A stretch of DNA of 64,000 nucleotides from Oribacterium sp. KHPX15 (GCF_900107835.1 NZ_FNRG01000008.1:54060-118059), one strand, 5' to 3'. Positions 10,124 to 19,139 are shown, counted from the stretch's first letter. Notes: generated by a model from the sequence alone, not told the origin. Made by a program: numbers and translations.

Positions 10124-10606
10124 TCAGACTCTCAGATTAGCGCCCTTGAAATCTCTCTCAAGCTCACGCTTTTGCTGCTTCTTCGCAAGATCCGCTCGCT
10201 TGTCGTAAAGCTTCTTACCACGGCAGAGACCAACCTCCACCTTCACAAGAGATTTACGGAAGTAAACCCGGAGAGGAATGAGAGCGTAACCCTGTTCCTT
10301 CAGCTTACCCAGAATCTTGTTGATTTCGTATTTATGCATGAGAAGCTTACGGTCTCTGAGAGCGTCCTTATTGAAGATATTACCCTTCTCATAAGGATTG
10401 ATATGCATGCCCTGGATGAAGACCTCGCCGTTTCTTATGCCGCAGTAAGCCTCTTTGATGGAGCATTGGCCCAGTCTCAGTGACTTTACTTCGGTACCTG
10501 CAAGCTCAATGCCGCACTCGTAAGTCTCGTCTACAAAATAATCATGATATGCTTTTTTATTGTTGGCTATGAGCTTTGTGCCTTCCTCTTTACCATAATT
10601 CGCCAT
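10124..10606 (-). CDS. smpB: SsrA-binding protein SmpB
   Basis: This 160-residue protein binds tmRNA and guides it to stalled ribosomes for trans-translation. Visible family motifs are YFVDETYECGIELAGTEVKS, the HINPYEKGN stretch and a basic tail beginning KKLYDKRADLAKK, which enters the mRNA channel. The chosen start follows a GAGGAGG site. Its first codons overlap the end of rnr by 17 bases, so the two are co-translated. The tmRNA gene itself was not seen in the window. Confidence 0.97.
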   Translation of the reverse strand: MANYGKEEGTKLIANNKKAYHDYFVDETYECGIELAGTEVKSLRLGQCSIKEAYCGIRNGEVFIQGMHINPYEKGNIFNKDALRDRKLLMHKYEINKILGKLKEQGYALIPLRVYFRKSLVKVEVGLCRGKKLYDKRADLAKKQQKRELERDFKGANLRV

Positions 10607-12776
10607 AGCAGTCCTCCTCATCCCTTATCAACTGGAAATCTATAGTCCTTGTGAGCTTGTCGGCCCTTATAGCCCTGACACGGACCTTGTCCCCGAGCCT
10701 GTAAACCCTGCCGGTTCTTTCGCCAACCAACTCATATTTGTCTTCATAAAACACGAAATAATCATAGTCCATAAGCCTAAGGGAAACCATTCCCTCCACG
10801 GTATTTGGCAGTTCAACATAGATACCGTAGTTTGTAAGACCGGAGACTATACCGTCAAACTCCTCGTCAAGGTGATGCTGCATCCATTCGCATTCCTTCA
10901 GCTTATCGGTTTCTCTTTCCGCCTCATCGGCCCTTCGCTCCAGAGTCGAAGATCTCTCGGCAACGCCCGGTAGGAGATTGTGATAATGTGAAAGCCTTTT
11001 TCCCTTAAGCTCGCCCCGGAGATCTTCCTTGATTATACGATGTATCTGAAGATCCGGATATCTTCTGATAGGAGAGGTGAAGTGACAGTAGTACTTCGCA
11101 GCAAGTCCGAAATGTCCGCTGCACTCGGTGGAGTAGCGGGCCTGTTTCAGGGACCTTAGTGTCATTGTCTTGACGATAGGTTCCTCCGGCTTACCCTCTA
11201 TTGACTCAAGAAGCTTCTGCACTTCCTTTGGTCTAATGCTTTCTTCGTCACGTATTCTTATAAAATGTCCGAAGTTCTCAATTGCACGTCCCAGTGCCTC
11301 AAACTTTTCAGGATCCGGCCTTTCATGAACACGGTAAACAAAAGGCATTTGCTGCCAGAAAAAGTCCTCAGCCACAGTTTCATTGGCGGCCAGCATGAAA
11401 TCCTCGATGAGCATGTGAGCTTCGTTTCTGATGTATGGAAGAATCTCCGTGACCTTGCCCTTTTCATCAAGAAGGATCCTGGTTTCAGGGAAATCAAAGT
11501 CAATGCCTCCGCGCTCGTGACGGCGGTTTCTCAGAAGCTTTGAAAGCTCATACATTCTGAAAAGCATATCTTTATATGGGAGATATGTTTCGAGGTCTTC
11601 GCCGTTTGTAAGCTCCGCCCCTGTAAGAACGGAATGAACCCCGTTGTAGGTCATTCTCTTATTGCTGTGGATCACGGATTCACAAATCTCATGGTCGATG
11701 ATCTTACCTGTTTCATCGATCTTCATGATGCAGCTGAGGGTCAGGCGGTCCTCATCCTCGTTGAGAGAGCAGATGCCGTTACAGAGCACTCTCGGAAGCA
11801 TTGGGATGACTCGGTCTGTAAGATATACGGAAGTTCCGCGGTTCAAAGCCTCCTGATCGATGAGGCTGTGTTCTGTCACATAATGGGAGACATCCGCAAT
11901 GTGAACATAAAGTGTATATATCTTTGAGGCCTCATCGTAAGTGAGAGAGATGGCATCATCCAGATCCTTGGCGTCCTCACCGTCGATTGTGACAGTGGTA
12001 AGGTTTCGGAAATCGTGATCTTTTCTCTGAGCGATAGCCTCCTCCGGAACCGTATCGGGAACACTTTGCGCCGCTTTTATGATTTCCTTCGGAAATTCCT
12101 CCGGCAGTCCGTAAGCCCTGACTATAGAGAGGATGTCCACGCCGGGATCATTAACATGACCGAGAATCTCGGTGATGACACCTTCAGGCTTATGCTTTGC
12201 ATCTCCGTAGTTTACGACCTTGACGACTACCTTGTGGCCGTTTACAGCCCTCATATCCTTGCCCTGAGGGATGAAAATATCCTTAAGTATCCTCTGATTG
12301 TCAGGCTCAACGAAGCCGAAGTTTTTCTGCTTTCGATAAATTCCTATGATTTCTTTATTTGCATGTTCAAGTATCTGAGTAACGTGTCCCTCGGAGCGAT
12401 GATTGCTGTCTGAATTTCTTGTGATGATGATCCTGACTCTGTCACCATCCAGAGCATCCCCTGTAAAATCAGCGGGAATGAAAATGTCGTCTTCATCCTC
12501 ATGTCCTTCGAGACTTACAAAGCCAAAACCTCTCTGGTTTGCTATAAATGTACCAACATGTGTAAAATTCTCTGTACGTCCGTATCTTCCTTTTTGTGAG
12601 ATACCGATCTTTCCGGAAGAAACCAGTTTGTCCAGAACTTCCTGAAAATCCCTTCTTTCAGGCTTCGGTACACCCAGAAGCATGGCCATTTCTTTAGCTT
12701 TCATGGGCTGATAAATCTTATCTTTGACTAAATCGACTATCAGCTTTGCAAGCTTGTCCTTTTGATAATCCTGCAT
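10590..12776 (-). CDS. rnr: Ribonuclease R
   Basis: This 728-residue 3'-5' exoribonuclease of the RNB family degrades structured RNA and assists SmpB/tmRNA in clearing non-stop mRNA. Order: a short winged-helix region, two cold-shock domains (GYGRTENFTHVGTFIANQRG and following), the RNB catalytic core with TVTIDGEDAKDLDDAISL (metal-binding Asp residues), and a C-terminal S1 domain (FDGIVSGLTNYGIYVEL). I chose the Met at 12776, which has an ACAAGGAGT site; an upstream in-frame extension carries no homology. Confidence 0.97.
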   Translation of the reverse strand: MQDYQKDKLAKLIVDLVKDKIYQPMKAKEMAMLLGVPKPERRDFQEVLDKLVSSGKIGISQKGRYGRTENFTHVGTFIANQRGFGFVSLEGHEDEDDIFIPADFTGDALDGDRVRIIITRNSDSNHRSEGHVTQILEHANKEIIGIYRKQKNFGFVEPDNQRILKDIFIPQGKDMRAVNGHKVVVKVVNYGDAKHKPEGVITEILGHVNDPGVDILSIVRAYGLPEEFPKEIIKAAQSVPDTVPEEAIAQRKDHDFRNLTTVTIDGEDAKDLDDAISLTYDEASKIYTLYVHIADVSHYVTEHSLIDQEALNRGTSVYLTDRVIPMLPRVLCNGICSLNEDEDRLTLSCIMKIDETGKIIDHEICESVIHSNKRMTYNGVHSVLTGAELTNGEDLETYLPYKDMLFRMYELSKLLRNRRHERGGIDFDFPETRILLDEKGKVTEILPYIRNEAHMLIEDFMLAANETVAEDFFWQQMPFVYRVHERPDPEKFEALGRAIENFGHFIRIRDEESIRPKEVQKLLESIEGKPEEPIVKTMTLRSLKQARYSTECSGHFGLAAKYYCHFTSPIRRYPDLQIHRIIKEDLRGELKGKRLSHYHNLLPGVAERSSTLERRADEAERETDKLKECEWMQHHLDEEFDGIVSGLTNYGIYVELPNTVEGMVSLRLMDYDYFVFYEDKYELVGERTGRVYRLGDKVRVRAIRADKLTRTIDFQLIRDEEDCYGELW

Positions 12777-12933
12777 ATAAACTCCTTGTCCGGATTCTGT
12801 GATCCGTCGAAATTGAAGCATAAGTCCTTGAAACGACAGTCCTTTAACGCGAGGGCTGACGCTACATGCCGAGTTGAATTCGAAAGCCTGTAGCAGACCA
12901 ACACATTGCTGTATTGATACCGAACTTATGCAG

Positions 12934-12963
12934 AAAAAAACCTGCATACTAATTGTATGCAGG
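12934..12963 (-). terminator. Terminator of secG
   Basis: On the minus strand a 10-bp stem (CCTGCATACA... with ...TGCAGG) is followed by seven T residues, just downstream of secG. It separates secG from rnr, so rnr-smpB probably has its own promoter in 12780-12930. Confidence 0.88.
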
Positions 12964-13021
12964 TGTGAGATAACTGTCACTAAACTTATAGTTCAATCTT
13001 TTTGAGATCTTATAAAAACAA

Positions 13022-13249
13022 TCACCAGATGATATCAAGTATCAAAGCGATAACAAAAAATAAAGCTGCAGCGATCTTTGTGAACTTCTCAAGTCCGCCT
13101 TCGATGGAACGTCCTTTATTCTTTGACCAGTATGACTCAGCCATTCCTGAGATAGCTCCAAGTCCTGCACTCTTGCCTTCCTGCATAAGAATGATAGCTG
13201 AAAGTGCTACGCCAATGATACAAAATATGATTACAAGTGCGATTTTCAT
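13022..13249 (-). CDS. secG: Preprotein translocase subunit SecG
   Basis: This 75-residue protein has two hydrophobic helices (residues ~3-21 and ~56-75) separated by a Gly/Ser loop (GKSAGLGAISGMAESYW), the standard SecG layout. It is the accessory subunit of the SecYEG channel and aids SecA-driven export. An AAGGTGG site precedes the start. secG next to rnr and smpB is common in Gram-positive genomes. Confidence 0.93.
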   Translation of the reverse strand: MKIALVIIFCIIGVALSAIILMQEGKSAGLGAISGMAESYWSKNKGRSIEGGLEKFTKIAAALFFVIALILDIIW

Positions 13250-13331
13250 AAATCTTCACCACCTTATTCGCAATTAGTTTTTAAAATACCGTAGTACTAT
13301 AGCATGTTTTTATTTTCATTTCAAGTGGGTC

Positions 13332-13492
13332 TTGAAAATTCGAGGGGATGCGCGACGGGCCACGAAGTTGAAAGAACATTCGACACATTCATGTTCGCCC
13401 CAGCTGCACTGACGTGCATCTGGTTCGTACATGCCTGTGCCGAATGTTCTTTCAGTTCGCAGTCCTAGCCGCACATCCCCTCAAATTTTCAA
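13332..13492. repeat. Long imperfect palindrome of about 160 bp
   Basis: The two ends (TTGAAAATT-GAGGGGATG and CATCCCCTC-AAATTTTCAA) are complementary, and pairing continues inward through GAAAGAACATTCG / CGAATGTTCTTTC to an inner arm with CCAG-TGCA / TGCA-CTGG. No reading frame is present. It could be a folded RNA or a miniature mobile element. Confidence 0.75.
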
Positions 13493-13520
13493 TCACGTAT
13501 TGGAAGGCGGTATTTCATAG

Positions 13521-13880
13521 TAATGAGTCAATAAATTCAGAACTTAAATGACTCAAAACATTAAATATCCAAATTGAGCCAATGAAATCCTTGTATTTCT
13601 ATGACTGAAATTTAAAAATCTTGAAATTGAGTCAATGATTTTGTAGCAACTCTATGACTCCAATTAATAAAATCTTGAAATTGAGTCAATTGCTTTGTGG
13701 CGCCTCTATGACTCCAATTAATAAAATCTTGAAATTGAGTCAAATAAATATGTGTGATTAATTGACTTCAAACCCAGAAATATACGATATAAGTCAAAAG
13801 CCAAACTATAGTTAATTGACTTCAAATCCAGTAACGTCCGATATAAGTCACTTCCTGAACTTGTTATTATTGACTTCATT
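13521..13880. repeat. Degenerate tandem repeats rich in TGAGTCAA/TTGACT
   Basis: At least eight spaced copies of TGAGTCA, TGACTC or TTGACTTC occur here. Two adjacent 60-bp units sharing a CTATGACTCCAATTAATAAA string are nearly identical (13648-13767). No coding potential is seen. The motif recalls the block at 1894-2150. Confidence 0.7.
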
Positions 13881-13993
13881 TCCATATATTTTATTAAGAG
13901 TCAAAAATCAAGTCTCATCAGAATAATCCCACAGGTACTATTCGTATTTTTATAGATGTCCTCTTGTAACGGATTTGGTATTCCCGAAAATTG

Positions 13994-14812
13994 TCATGGC
14001 CGAAATTCGAACGGAAGTTCTAGTAGCCGCTTTGCGAGGGCTGTGGGGTTGTCATTAGCAGCGGTGGAGTAGAGCTCTACTTTGCCGGGGGTGGTGCTAT
14101 CCGTTAGGAGGTCGGCTTCGCGAAGGCGGCGGCGGGTTTCGCGGGAGGTGCCGTAGGCACCGTCATGGAAGATCACGTCGTAGCCAAGGGCTTCACGGAT
14201 TCTGTCGGTCACGAAGGGGAAGTGGGTGCAACCGAGGACGACGCTGTCTACAATTTGACCTCCGCCTCCGTCTTCTTTTTTGCGGAAGGGCTGCAGCAGA
14301 TCCTTCAGGTAGGCGTCTATCTCAGGTGAGTTTTCTTTGCCTGCTTCCACCAAAGGAACTATTCCCGGAGCTGCAACGGGATAGATGTCGGCATTCTCGC
14401 TGAATCTTCCTATAAGATGGTGGAGTCGCTCGCCATGAATTGTGGAGTTGGTTGCCAACACCAGAACGTGGGGGTAAGCATTAATCGCTTTATCAACTGC
14501 GGGTTTTACTGCGGGCTCCATGGCAACTATGATGGCATCTTTATATTTTTCTCTAAGATAGGTTGCTGCGGCGGATGTGGCTGTGTTGCAGGCGATGACT
14601 ATGGCTTTTGCTCCATGCGAAAACAAAAAGCGAATGCTGTCATCGCACATTTCTCTTATCCGTTCTTCACTTTTATCGCCGTAGGGTGCATTGATGCTGT
14701 CCCCGTAAAATATAAAATCTTCATTTGGCATATCGTGCCTAAGGATTCGAAGCACGGAGATGCCACCCACCCCTGAGTCAAAAACTCCGATGGGAGATCG
14801 TCTAGAAATCAT
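13994..14812 (-). CDS. murI: Glutamate racemase
   Basis: This 272-residue enzyme interconverts L- and D-glutamate for peptidoglycan. It shows IGVFDSGVGG at the N terminus (catalytic Asp/Ser), YGDSINAPYG, the first catalytic Cys in ACNTATSAA (~74) and the second in LGCTHFP (~195). A Gly/Lys-rich loop (FRKKEDGGGGQIVD) before the second Cys is slightly longer than usual. The gene is alone on the minus strand, divergent from hprK. Confidence 0.95.
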   Translation of the reverse strand: MISRRSPIGVFDSGVGGISVLRILRHDMPNEDFIFYGDSINAPYGDKSEERIREMCDDSIRFLFSHGAKAIVIACNTATSAAATYLREKYKDAIIVAMEPAVKPAVDKAINAYPHVLVLATNSTIHGERLHHLIGRFSENADIYPVAAPGIVPLVEAGKENSPEIDAYLKDLLQPFRKKEDGGGGQIVDSVVLGCTHFPFVTDRIREALGYDVIFHDGAYGTSRETRRRLREADLLTDSTTPGKVELYSTAANDNPTALAKRLLELPFEFRP

Positions 14813-14904
14813 ACTTACTCCATAAATCTATATTTAATATCATCAATTCAGTTGATGAACTCAGATACAAACAGTTATGCCGGCTATCCGCCGGGAATTA
14901 CCAG

Positions 14905-14957
14905 CCTTTATCCACCGGGGTCGGTTATCGCCGGCGAGAACTGTCCCCGGTAGATAA
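14905..14957. repeat. GTCCCCGG palindromic repeat, copy 1
   Basis: A palindromic stretch (ATCCACCGGGG...GCCGGCGAGAAC...CCCCGGTAGAT) in the murI-hprK gap. A homologous copy lies at 16186-16240, before murB. The rest of 14813-15075 shows no gene. Confidence 0.65.
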
Positions 14958-15075
14958 GTTTGTATTCAATTCCGGATTCTTAAACCGGGGCACTCCGTTC
15001 ATTAACAGATGCCCACCGGCTTTCACTTTACAATCAGTATATTAAATGATAGAACCATTTCCCCGCCGCTTCAAG

Positions 15076-15104
15076 TTGATTTTTCCCTGTCGTCAAAATA
15101 TACT
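15076..15104 (+). promoter_or_regulatory. Sigma-70 type promoter of hprK
   Basis: TTGATT (15076-15081), a 17-base spacer and TATACT (15099-15104) lie about 90 bases before the hprK start. Confidence 0.65.
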
Positions 15105-15196
15105 TAAATGAGTGGGACTGCGGGAGAGTGATCTCTGAGCAGTCCGGTATCGGCTATTTATAATCATATCATATTTATTTAATTTGGAGGTCTCCT

Positions 15197-16132
15197 ATGA
15201 CAAGTGAAGACAAAGTCAGTGTAACCGAACTAATAAACAGAGTGAAGCTTGTGAATCTCACTCCCGAGATCAACACAGATAATGTATACATTACCATACC
15301 CAATGTTAACCGCCCGGCTTTACAGCTTGCGGGATTCTTTGATCAATTCGATTCAGAGCGCGTTCAGCTTATCGGTAATGTTGAGAATGCTTACCTCATG
15401 ACTTTCGAGGCACCTCAGAGAAGAGCAAAGTATGACGCCATTACAAAATTCCCGATACCTTGTATCATTTACGCAAGAGATATCGTTCCTGACAGCTGCA
15501 TGGTAGATGCCTGCCGCACCGCAAGGATACCTCTTTTGCAGTCTTCAAAGCCTACGACTGAGCTTGAAGCCGAGATCATCAGTTTTCTCAAGGTAAAGAT
15601 GGCTCCGATGATTTCTGTTCACGGAGTTCTGGTTGATGTTTACGGCGAGGGTGTTCTCATCATGGGTGACTCCGGAATCGGTAAATCCGAGGCAGCCCTT
15701 GAACTTATCAAGAGAGGACACAGACTTGTATCCGATGACGTTGTTGAGTTAAGAAAAGTAAGCGACGAAACACTGGTAGGTTCTGCTCCCGATATCACAA
15801 GACATTTCATCGAGCTTAGAGGCATTGGCATCATAGACGTTATGCAAATGTTTGGTGTTCAGTCTGTTATGGATACCCAGAACATTGACATGGTCATAAA
15901 GCTTGCAGAGTGGTCAAAGGACAAGGACTACGACAGACTGGGTCTTAAGGACAATTACACAGAATTTCTGGGCAACAAGGTTATATGCTATGATATCCCG
16001 GTTCGTCCCGGACGTAATGTTGCCATCATAGTAGAATGTGCAGCCGTTAACAACCGTGCAAAGAAGATGGGTTACAATGCGGCACAGGTGCTTTACGAGC
16101 GTGTAACCGCAAACATGAAAAACAACGAATAA
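15197..16132 (+). CDS. hprK: HPr kinase/phosphorylase
   Basis: This 311-residue bifunctional enzyme phosphorylates and dephosphorylates Ser46 of HPr, the central signal of carbon catabolite control in Firmicutes. The N-terminal MurF-like domain is followed by a Walker A loop GDSGIGKSEAAL (~154-165), the acidic LVSDDVVEL and the C-terminal signature ELRGIGIIDV. A GGAGG site precedes the start. The cognate substrate is probably the HPr-like gene at 19140, which keeps the target serine. Confidence 0.97.
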   Translation: MTSEDKVSVTELINRVKLVNLTPEINTDNVYITIPNVNRPALQLAGFFDQFDSERVQLIGNVENAYLMTFEAPQRRAKYDAITKFPIPCIIYARDIVPDSCMVDACRTARIPLLQSSKPTTELEAEIISFLKVKMAPMISVHGVLVDVYGEGVLIMGDSGIGKSEAALELIKRGHRLVSDDVVELRKVSDETLVGSAPDITRHFIELRGIGIIDVMQMFGVQSVMDTQNIDMVIKLAEWSKDKDYDRLGLKDNYTEFLGNKVICYDIPVRPGRNVAIIVECAAVNNRAKKMGYNAAQVLYERVTANMKNNE

Positions 16133-16185
16133 TGCAGAAACAAAAACCTATGAGATGTCCACTGAGGACAATTCTATCTACTGGG

Positions 16186-16262
16186 GACAATTCTGTCCAC
16201 CGGGGACGGTTCTTGCCGGAGAGAACCGTCCTTGGTGGATAGAGCCGTCCACGGTGGACAAC
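16186..16262. repeat. GTCCCCGG palindromic repeat, copy 2
   Basis: CCACCGGGGACGGTTCTTG is mirrored by AGAGAACCGTCC..GGTGGA, and further GTCC(A/C)C half-sites flank it from 16157. The core matches copy 1 at 14905-14957 over about 47 bp. It fills the hprK-murB gap and may form an RNA hairpin there. Confidence 0.7.
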
Positions 16263-16297
16263 TGACGGATAAAGACTAGATTAAAGGAAAATGTTGA

Positions 16298-17344
16298 ATG
16301 AAAGTTTTGAAAAATGAGCCTCTGAAGAAGCACACAAGTTTTCGTGTAGGAGGTCCTGCAAAGGTATATGTTATTCCGGAGGACGATTATGAGCTCCGGA
16401 AGCTTATAGAGTTTCTCTATGAGGAAAAGCTTCCTTACAAGATCATCGGTAACGGAACAAATCTTCTGGTAAGCGACGAGGGCGTGGATGCCATTGTCGT
16501 GGAGATCGGAAAGACTCTGGAGGGACTGACACTCACTGTTGAGGGTCAGGATTCGGAAACCTCCTGTGCTGATAAACAGTGCACAGTGACTGCATCTTCC
16601 GGAATAAACTCAGGTATCGATGCAATCAGCGAAAAATCTGGCAAGAAAAAGAAAGCTGCAGCCACAGATTCAGATCAAAAAAAATCAGACAAATCCACCG
16701 AAGAAAAAGATGCCAATGTTTACCTCCTTAAGGTTATGGCCGGCACTCTCATTGGTAAAGCCGCTCAGTTTGCTGCCGATAACAGTCTCGCCGGAATGGA
16801 AGCCCTGAGAGGAATTCCCGGAACTGTTGGCGGCGCGGTCACAATGAACGCCGGTGCGTATGGTACCGAGATGATAGATGTTCTTCACTCTGTAGATGTG
16901 ATCACAAAGGAAGGAAAGCTTCTGACACTTACTCCCGGGGAGCTTAAGCTCGGCTACCGTTACAGCATCGTTCCCGATAAGGAATATGTTGTGGTGTCGG
17001 TAACATTTGCACTGAAAAAGGGAGAGAAGAAGGAGATTAATGCCCTGATGGCGGACTACCAGCAGAGGCGTAAGGATAAGCAGCCTATAGATAAGGCTTC
17101 AGCCGGCTCCACCTTCAAAAGACCCGAAGGACATTTTGCCGGAAAGCTTATCGAAGACTGCGGTTTAAGAGGCTACAAACACGGCGGTGCCATGGTAAGC
17201 GAAAAGCATTGCGGATTTGTGATCAATGACGGCACCGCAAGAGCAGCCGACATATACTGGCTCATTGGAGAAATACGTAAGAGAGTACTTTTGGAACAGG
17301 GTGTAGAACTCACTCCGGAGGTTAAAATATGGGGAAACTTCTGA
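16298..17344 (+). CDS. murB: UDP-N-acetylenolpyruvoylglucosamine reductase
   Basis: This 348-residue FAD enzyme reduces UDP-GlcNAc-enolpyruvate to UDP-MurNAc. Motifs: KKHTSFRVGGPA (N-terminal FAD domain), NGTNLLVSD, the GIPGTVGGAVTMNAGAYG core, the catalytic Ser in DKASAGSTFKRP and the C-terminal GLRGYKHGGAMVSEKHCGF region. Two oddities: the usual N-terminal helix before KHTSFR is short, and residues ~83-141 (16544-16720) are a Lys/Ser/Asp-rich insertion within the FAD domain. The reading frame and active-site motifs are intact, so it should work. It overlaps rapZ by 16 bases. Confidence 0.95.
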   Translation: MKVLKNEPLKKHTSFRVGGPAKVYVIPEDDYELRKLIEFLYEEKLPYKIIGNGTNLLVSDEGVDAIVVEIGKTLEGLTLTVEGQDSETSCADKQCTVTASSGINSGIDAISEKSGKKKKAAATDSDQKKSDKSTEEKDANVYLLKVMAGTLIGKAAQFAADNSLAGMEALRGIPGTVGGAVTMNAGAYGTEMIDVLHSVDVITKEGKLLTLTPGELKLGYRYSIVPDKEYVVVSVTFALKKGEKKEINALMADYQQRRKDKQPIDKASAGSTFKRPEGHFAGKLIEDCGLRGYKHGGAMVSEKHCGFVINDGTARAADIYWLIGEIRKRVLLEQGVELTPEVKIWGNF

Positions 17345-18192
17345 TAGTTACAGGCATGAGTGGTGCAGGAAAAACCATTGCCCTTAAATCTCTTGAGGAC
17401 ATGGGGTACTACTGCGTTGACAATCTACCCATCCCTCTCGTGGATAAATTTGCCGAGCTGATCACTGACGGTAATGAGCAGATCACCAAAGCTGCTCTCG
17501 GCATAGATGTACGTTCCGGAAAGGATCTTCCTTTACTAAAGGAAATCTTTGATGAATGGGACATCAAGGGAAATGTGGATTATGAGGTGGTTTTTCTTGA
17601 TGCATCGGACGAAACACTTTTAAAGCGTTTTAAAGAAACAAGACGTGCCCACCCTCTCAGTAAGGATGGAAGAGTAGAGACCGGAATCGAGGCTGAACGT
17701 CAGGAGATGGACTGGCTGAAGGATAATGCCGGTTTCATCATTGACACTACCCGCTTACTTACAAAGGAGCTCAGAGCTCAGCTTGCCGATATATTTGAAA
17801 AGAACAGGGCTTATGAGAATCTTCAGGTGACAATATTAAGCTTTGGATTCAAGTACGGTATCCCGGAGGATTCCGACCTGCTTTTTGATGTGAGATTCCT
17901 GCCCAATCCCTATTATGTTCAGGAGCTTAAGACTCATACGGGACTTGAGCAGTGCATAAAGGATTTTGTTCAGAAGGACGGTGTGGCAGATGAATTTCTG
18001 ACGAAGCTGAAGGATATGGTAAGCTTCCTGATTCCTCATTATATAGAAGAAGGAAAAAACCAGCTGGTTATCAGTATCGGGTGCACAGGCGGAAAACACC
18101 GTTCCGTTACCATAGCTGAGCTTTTGTACCAAAGCCTCAGTAAATCAGCGGATTATGGCATACGTATCGATCATAGGGATATAAGCAAATAG
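17329..18192 (+). CDS. rapZ: RNase adapter / nucleotide-binding protein RapZ (YvcJ)
   Basis: This 287-residue P-loop protein has Walker A GMSGAGKT (~8-15), a DNLP stretch after it, VVFLDASDETLLKRFKETRR (~85-105) and the C-terminal signature ISIGCTGGKHRSV. In E. coli RapZ binds the small RNAs GlmY/GlmZ; in B. subtilis YvcJ binds nucleotides and has a less clear role. It overlaps murB and lies upstream of whiA. The GGAGG site inside murB supports this start. Confidence 0.95.
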   Translation: MGKLLIVTGMSGAGKTIALKSLEDMGYYCVDNLPIPLVDKFAELITDGNEQITKAALGIDVRSGKDLPLLKEIFDEWDIKGNVDYEVVFLDASDETLLKRFKETRRAHPLSKDGRVETGIEAERQEMDWLKDNAGFIIDTTRLLTKELRAQLADIFEKNRAYENLQVTILSFGFKYGIPEDSDLLFDVRFLPNPYYVQELKTHTGLEQCIKDFVQKDGVADEFLTKLKDMVSFLIPHYIEEGKNQLVISIGCTGGKHRSVTIAELLYQSLSKSADYGIRIDHRDISK

Positions 18193-18355
18193 GCATTAAG
18201 ACAATTTATATGAATTTTAGGTATGTTTCCTATGTAATATTTTTATGGATATGCCCATAAAGAATTTTGTATCCAATGTCTTTGTCGAGTTTCAACAATA
18301 CGACTGGTTTTTGATTACCGTTTTTGATACTTTTTTCAAACCCGGGAGATTCAGA

Positions 18356-19051
18356 ATGGAACATTCTAAAAACAAAATATCTTTTTCAAGCCGGGTAAAG
18401 GATGAGTTACGGAAAAAAGACTTTACAGCTTATGAAAAAGTAATTAATATTGGTAGCGTCGATTCAAGGGATTTGAAAACCCGCTCTTATATAAGAGAAT
18501 GTTTTTTAAATTCCGGTTCGGTTACAGATCCAAAAAAAGATTATCATTTGGAGTTTGTCTGTGAAGGTGCAGAAGATGCTGACCGGATTTCAGACGGATT
18601 ATGTGCATTTCAACTTGAACCAAGGATTATGGAAAGAAACGGACATCTGGTGGTTTACCTGAAGGATGCCGCACAGATATCTGACGTTCTGAATCTCATG
18701 GGAGCCGTTGACGGCCTTATGGAGTTTGAAAATGTACGTATACTCAAAGAAGTCAGTGAAAAGGTCAACCGACGCGTTAACTGCGAGACAGCCAATCTGC
18801 AGAGAACTGTTTCTGCAGGCATCAGACAGGTTGAAGATATCGAACTTATCGAAAGGGAACTGGGACTTAAGAATATAGATCCGGGACTTAGAGAGATAGC
18901 TGAAAAGAGGTTGGAAGACCCCAATGCTTCTCTTTCGGAACTGGCAGAAAGACTCAGTGAACCTATTGGAAAGAGCGGAGCCAATCACCGTATGAGAAAG
19001 ATTGCAAAAATCGCTGACTCCTTACGTGAAAAGACCGCCGAGAGAGTATGA
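18356..19051 (+). CDS. whiA: WhiA-type DNA-binding protein, short form
   Basis: WhiA proteins combine a LAGLIDADG-like N-terminal domain with a C-terminal HTH and act in division, sporulation or growth control. This one is 231 residues from the Met at 18356 (GGGAG site), against ~315 in B. subtilis. The N-terminal SFSSRVKDELRK is present but is followed almost directly by YIRECFLNSGSVTDPKKDYHLE, so about 85 residues of the first half are missing. The C-terminal NRRVNCETANLQRTVSAG and SGANHRMRKI are normal. The frame is intact. An upstream Met at 18245 would add 37 unrelated residues. Confidence 0.9.
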   Translation: MEHSKNKISFSSRVKDELRKKDFTAYEKVINIGSVDSRDLKTRSYIRECFLNSGSVTDPKKDYHLEFVCEGAEDADRISDGLCAFQLEPRIMERNGHLVVYLKDAAQISDVLNLMGAVDGLMEFENVRILKEVSEKVNRRVNCETANLQRTVSAGIRQVEDIELIERELGLKNIDPGLREIAEKRLEDPNASLSELAERLSEPIGKSGANHRMRKIAKIADSLREKTAERV

Positions 19052-19139
19052 AAAGAAGTTGAGTTTTTTGTTAATTGCAATGCAAGGGGGAATCCCTGTA
19101 TTCATTGCTCACATTAGCTGATCTTCATGGAGGACAATG

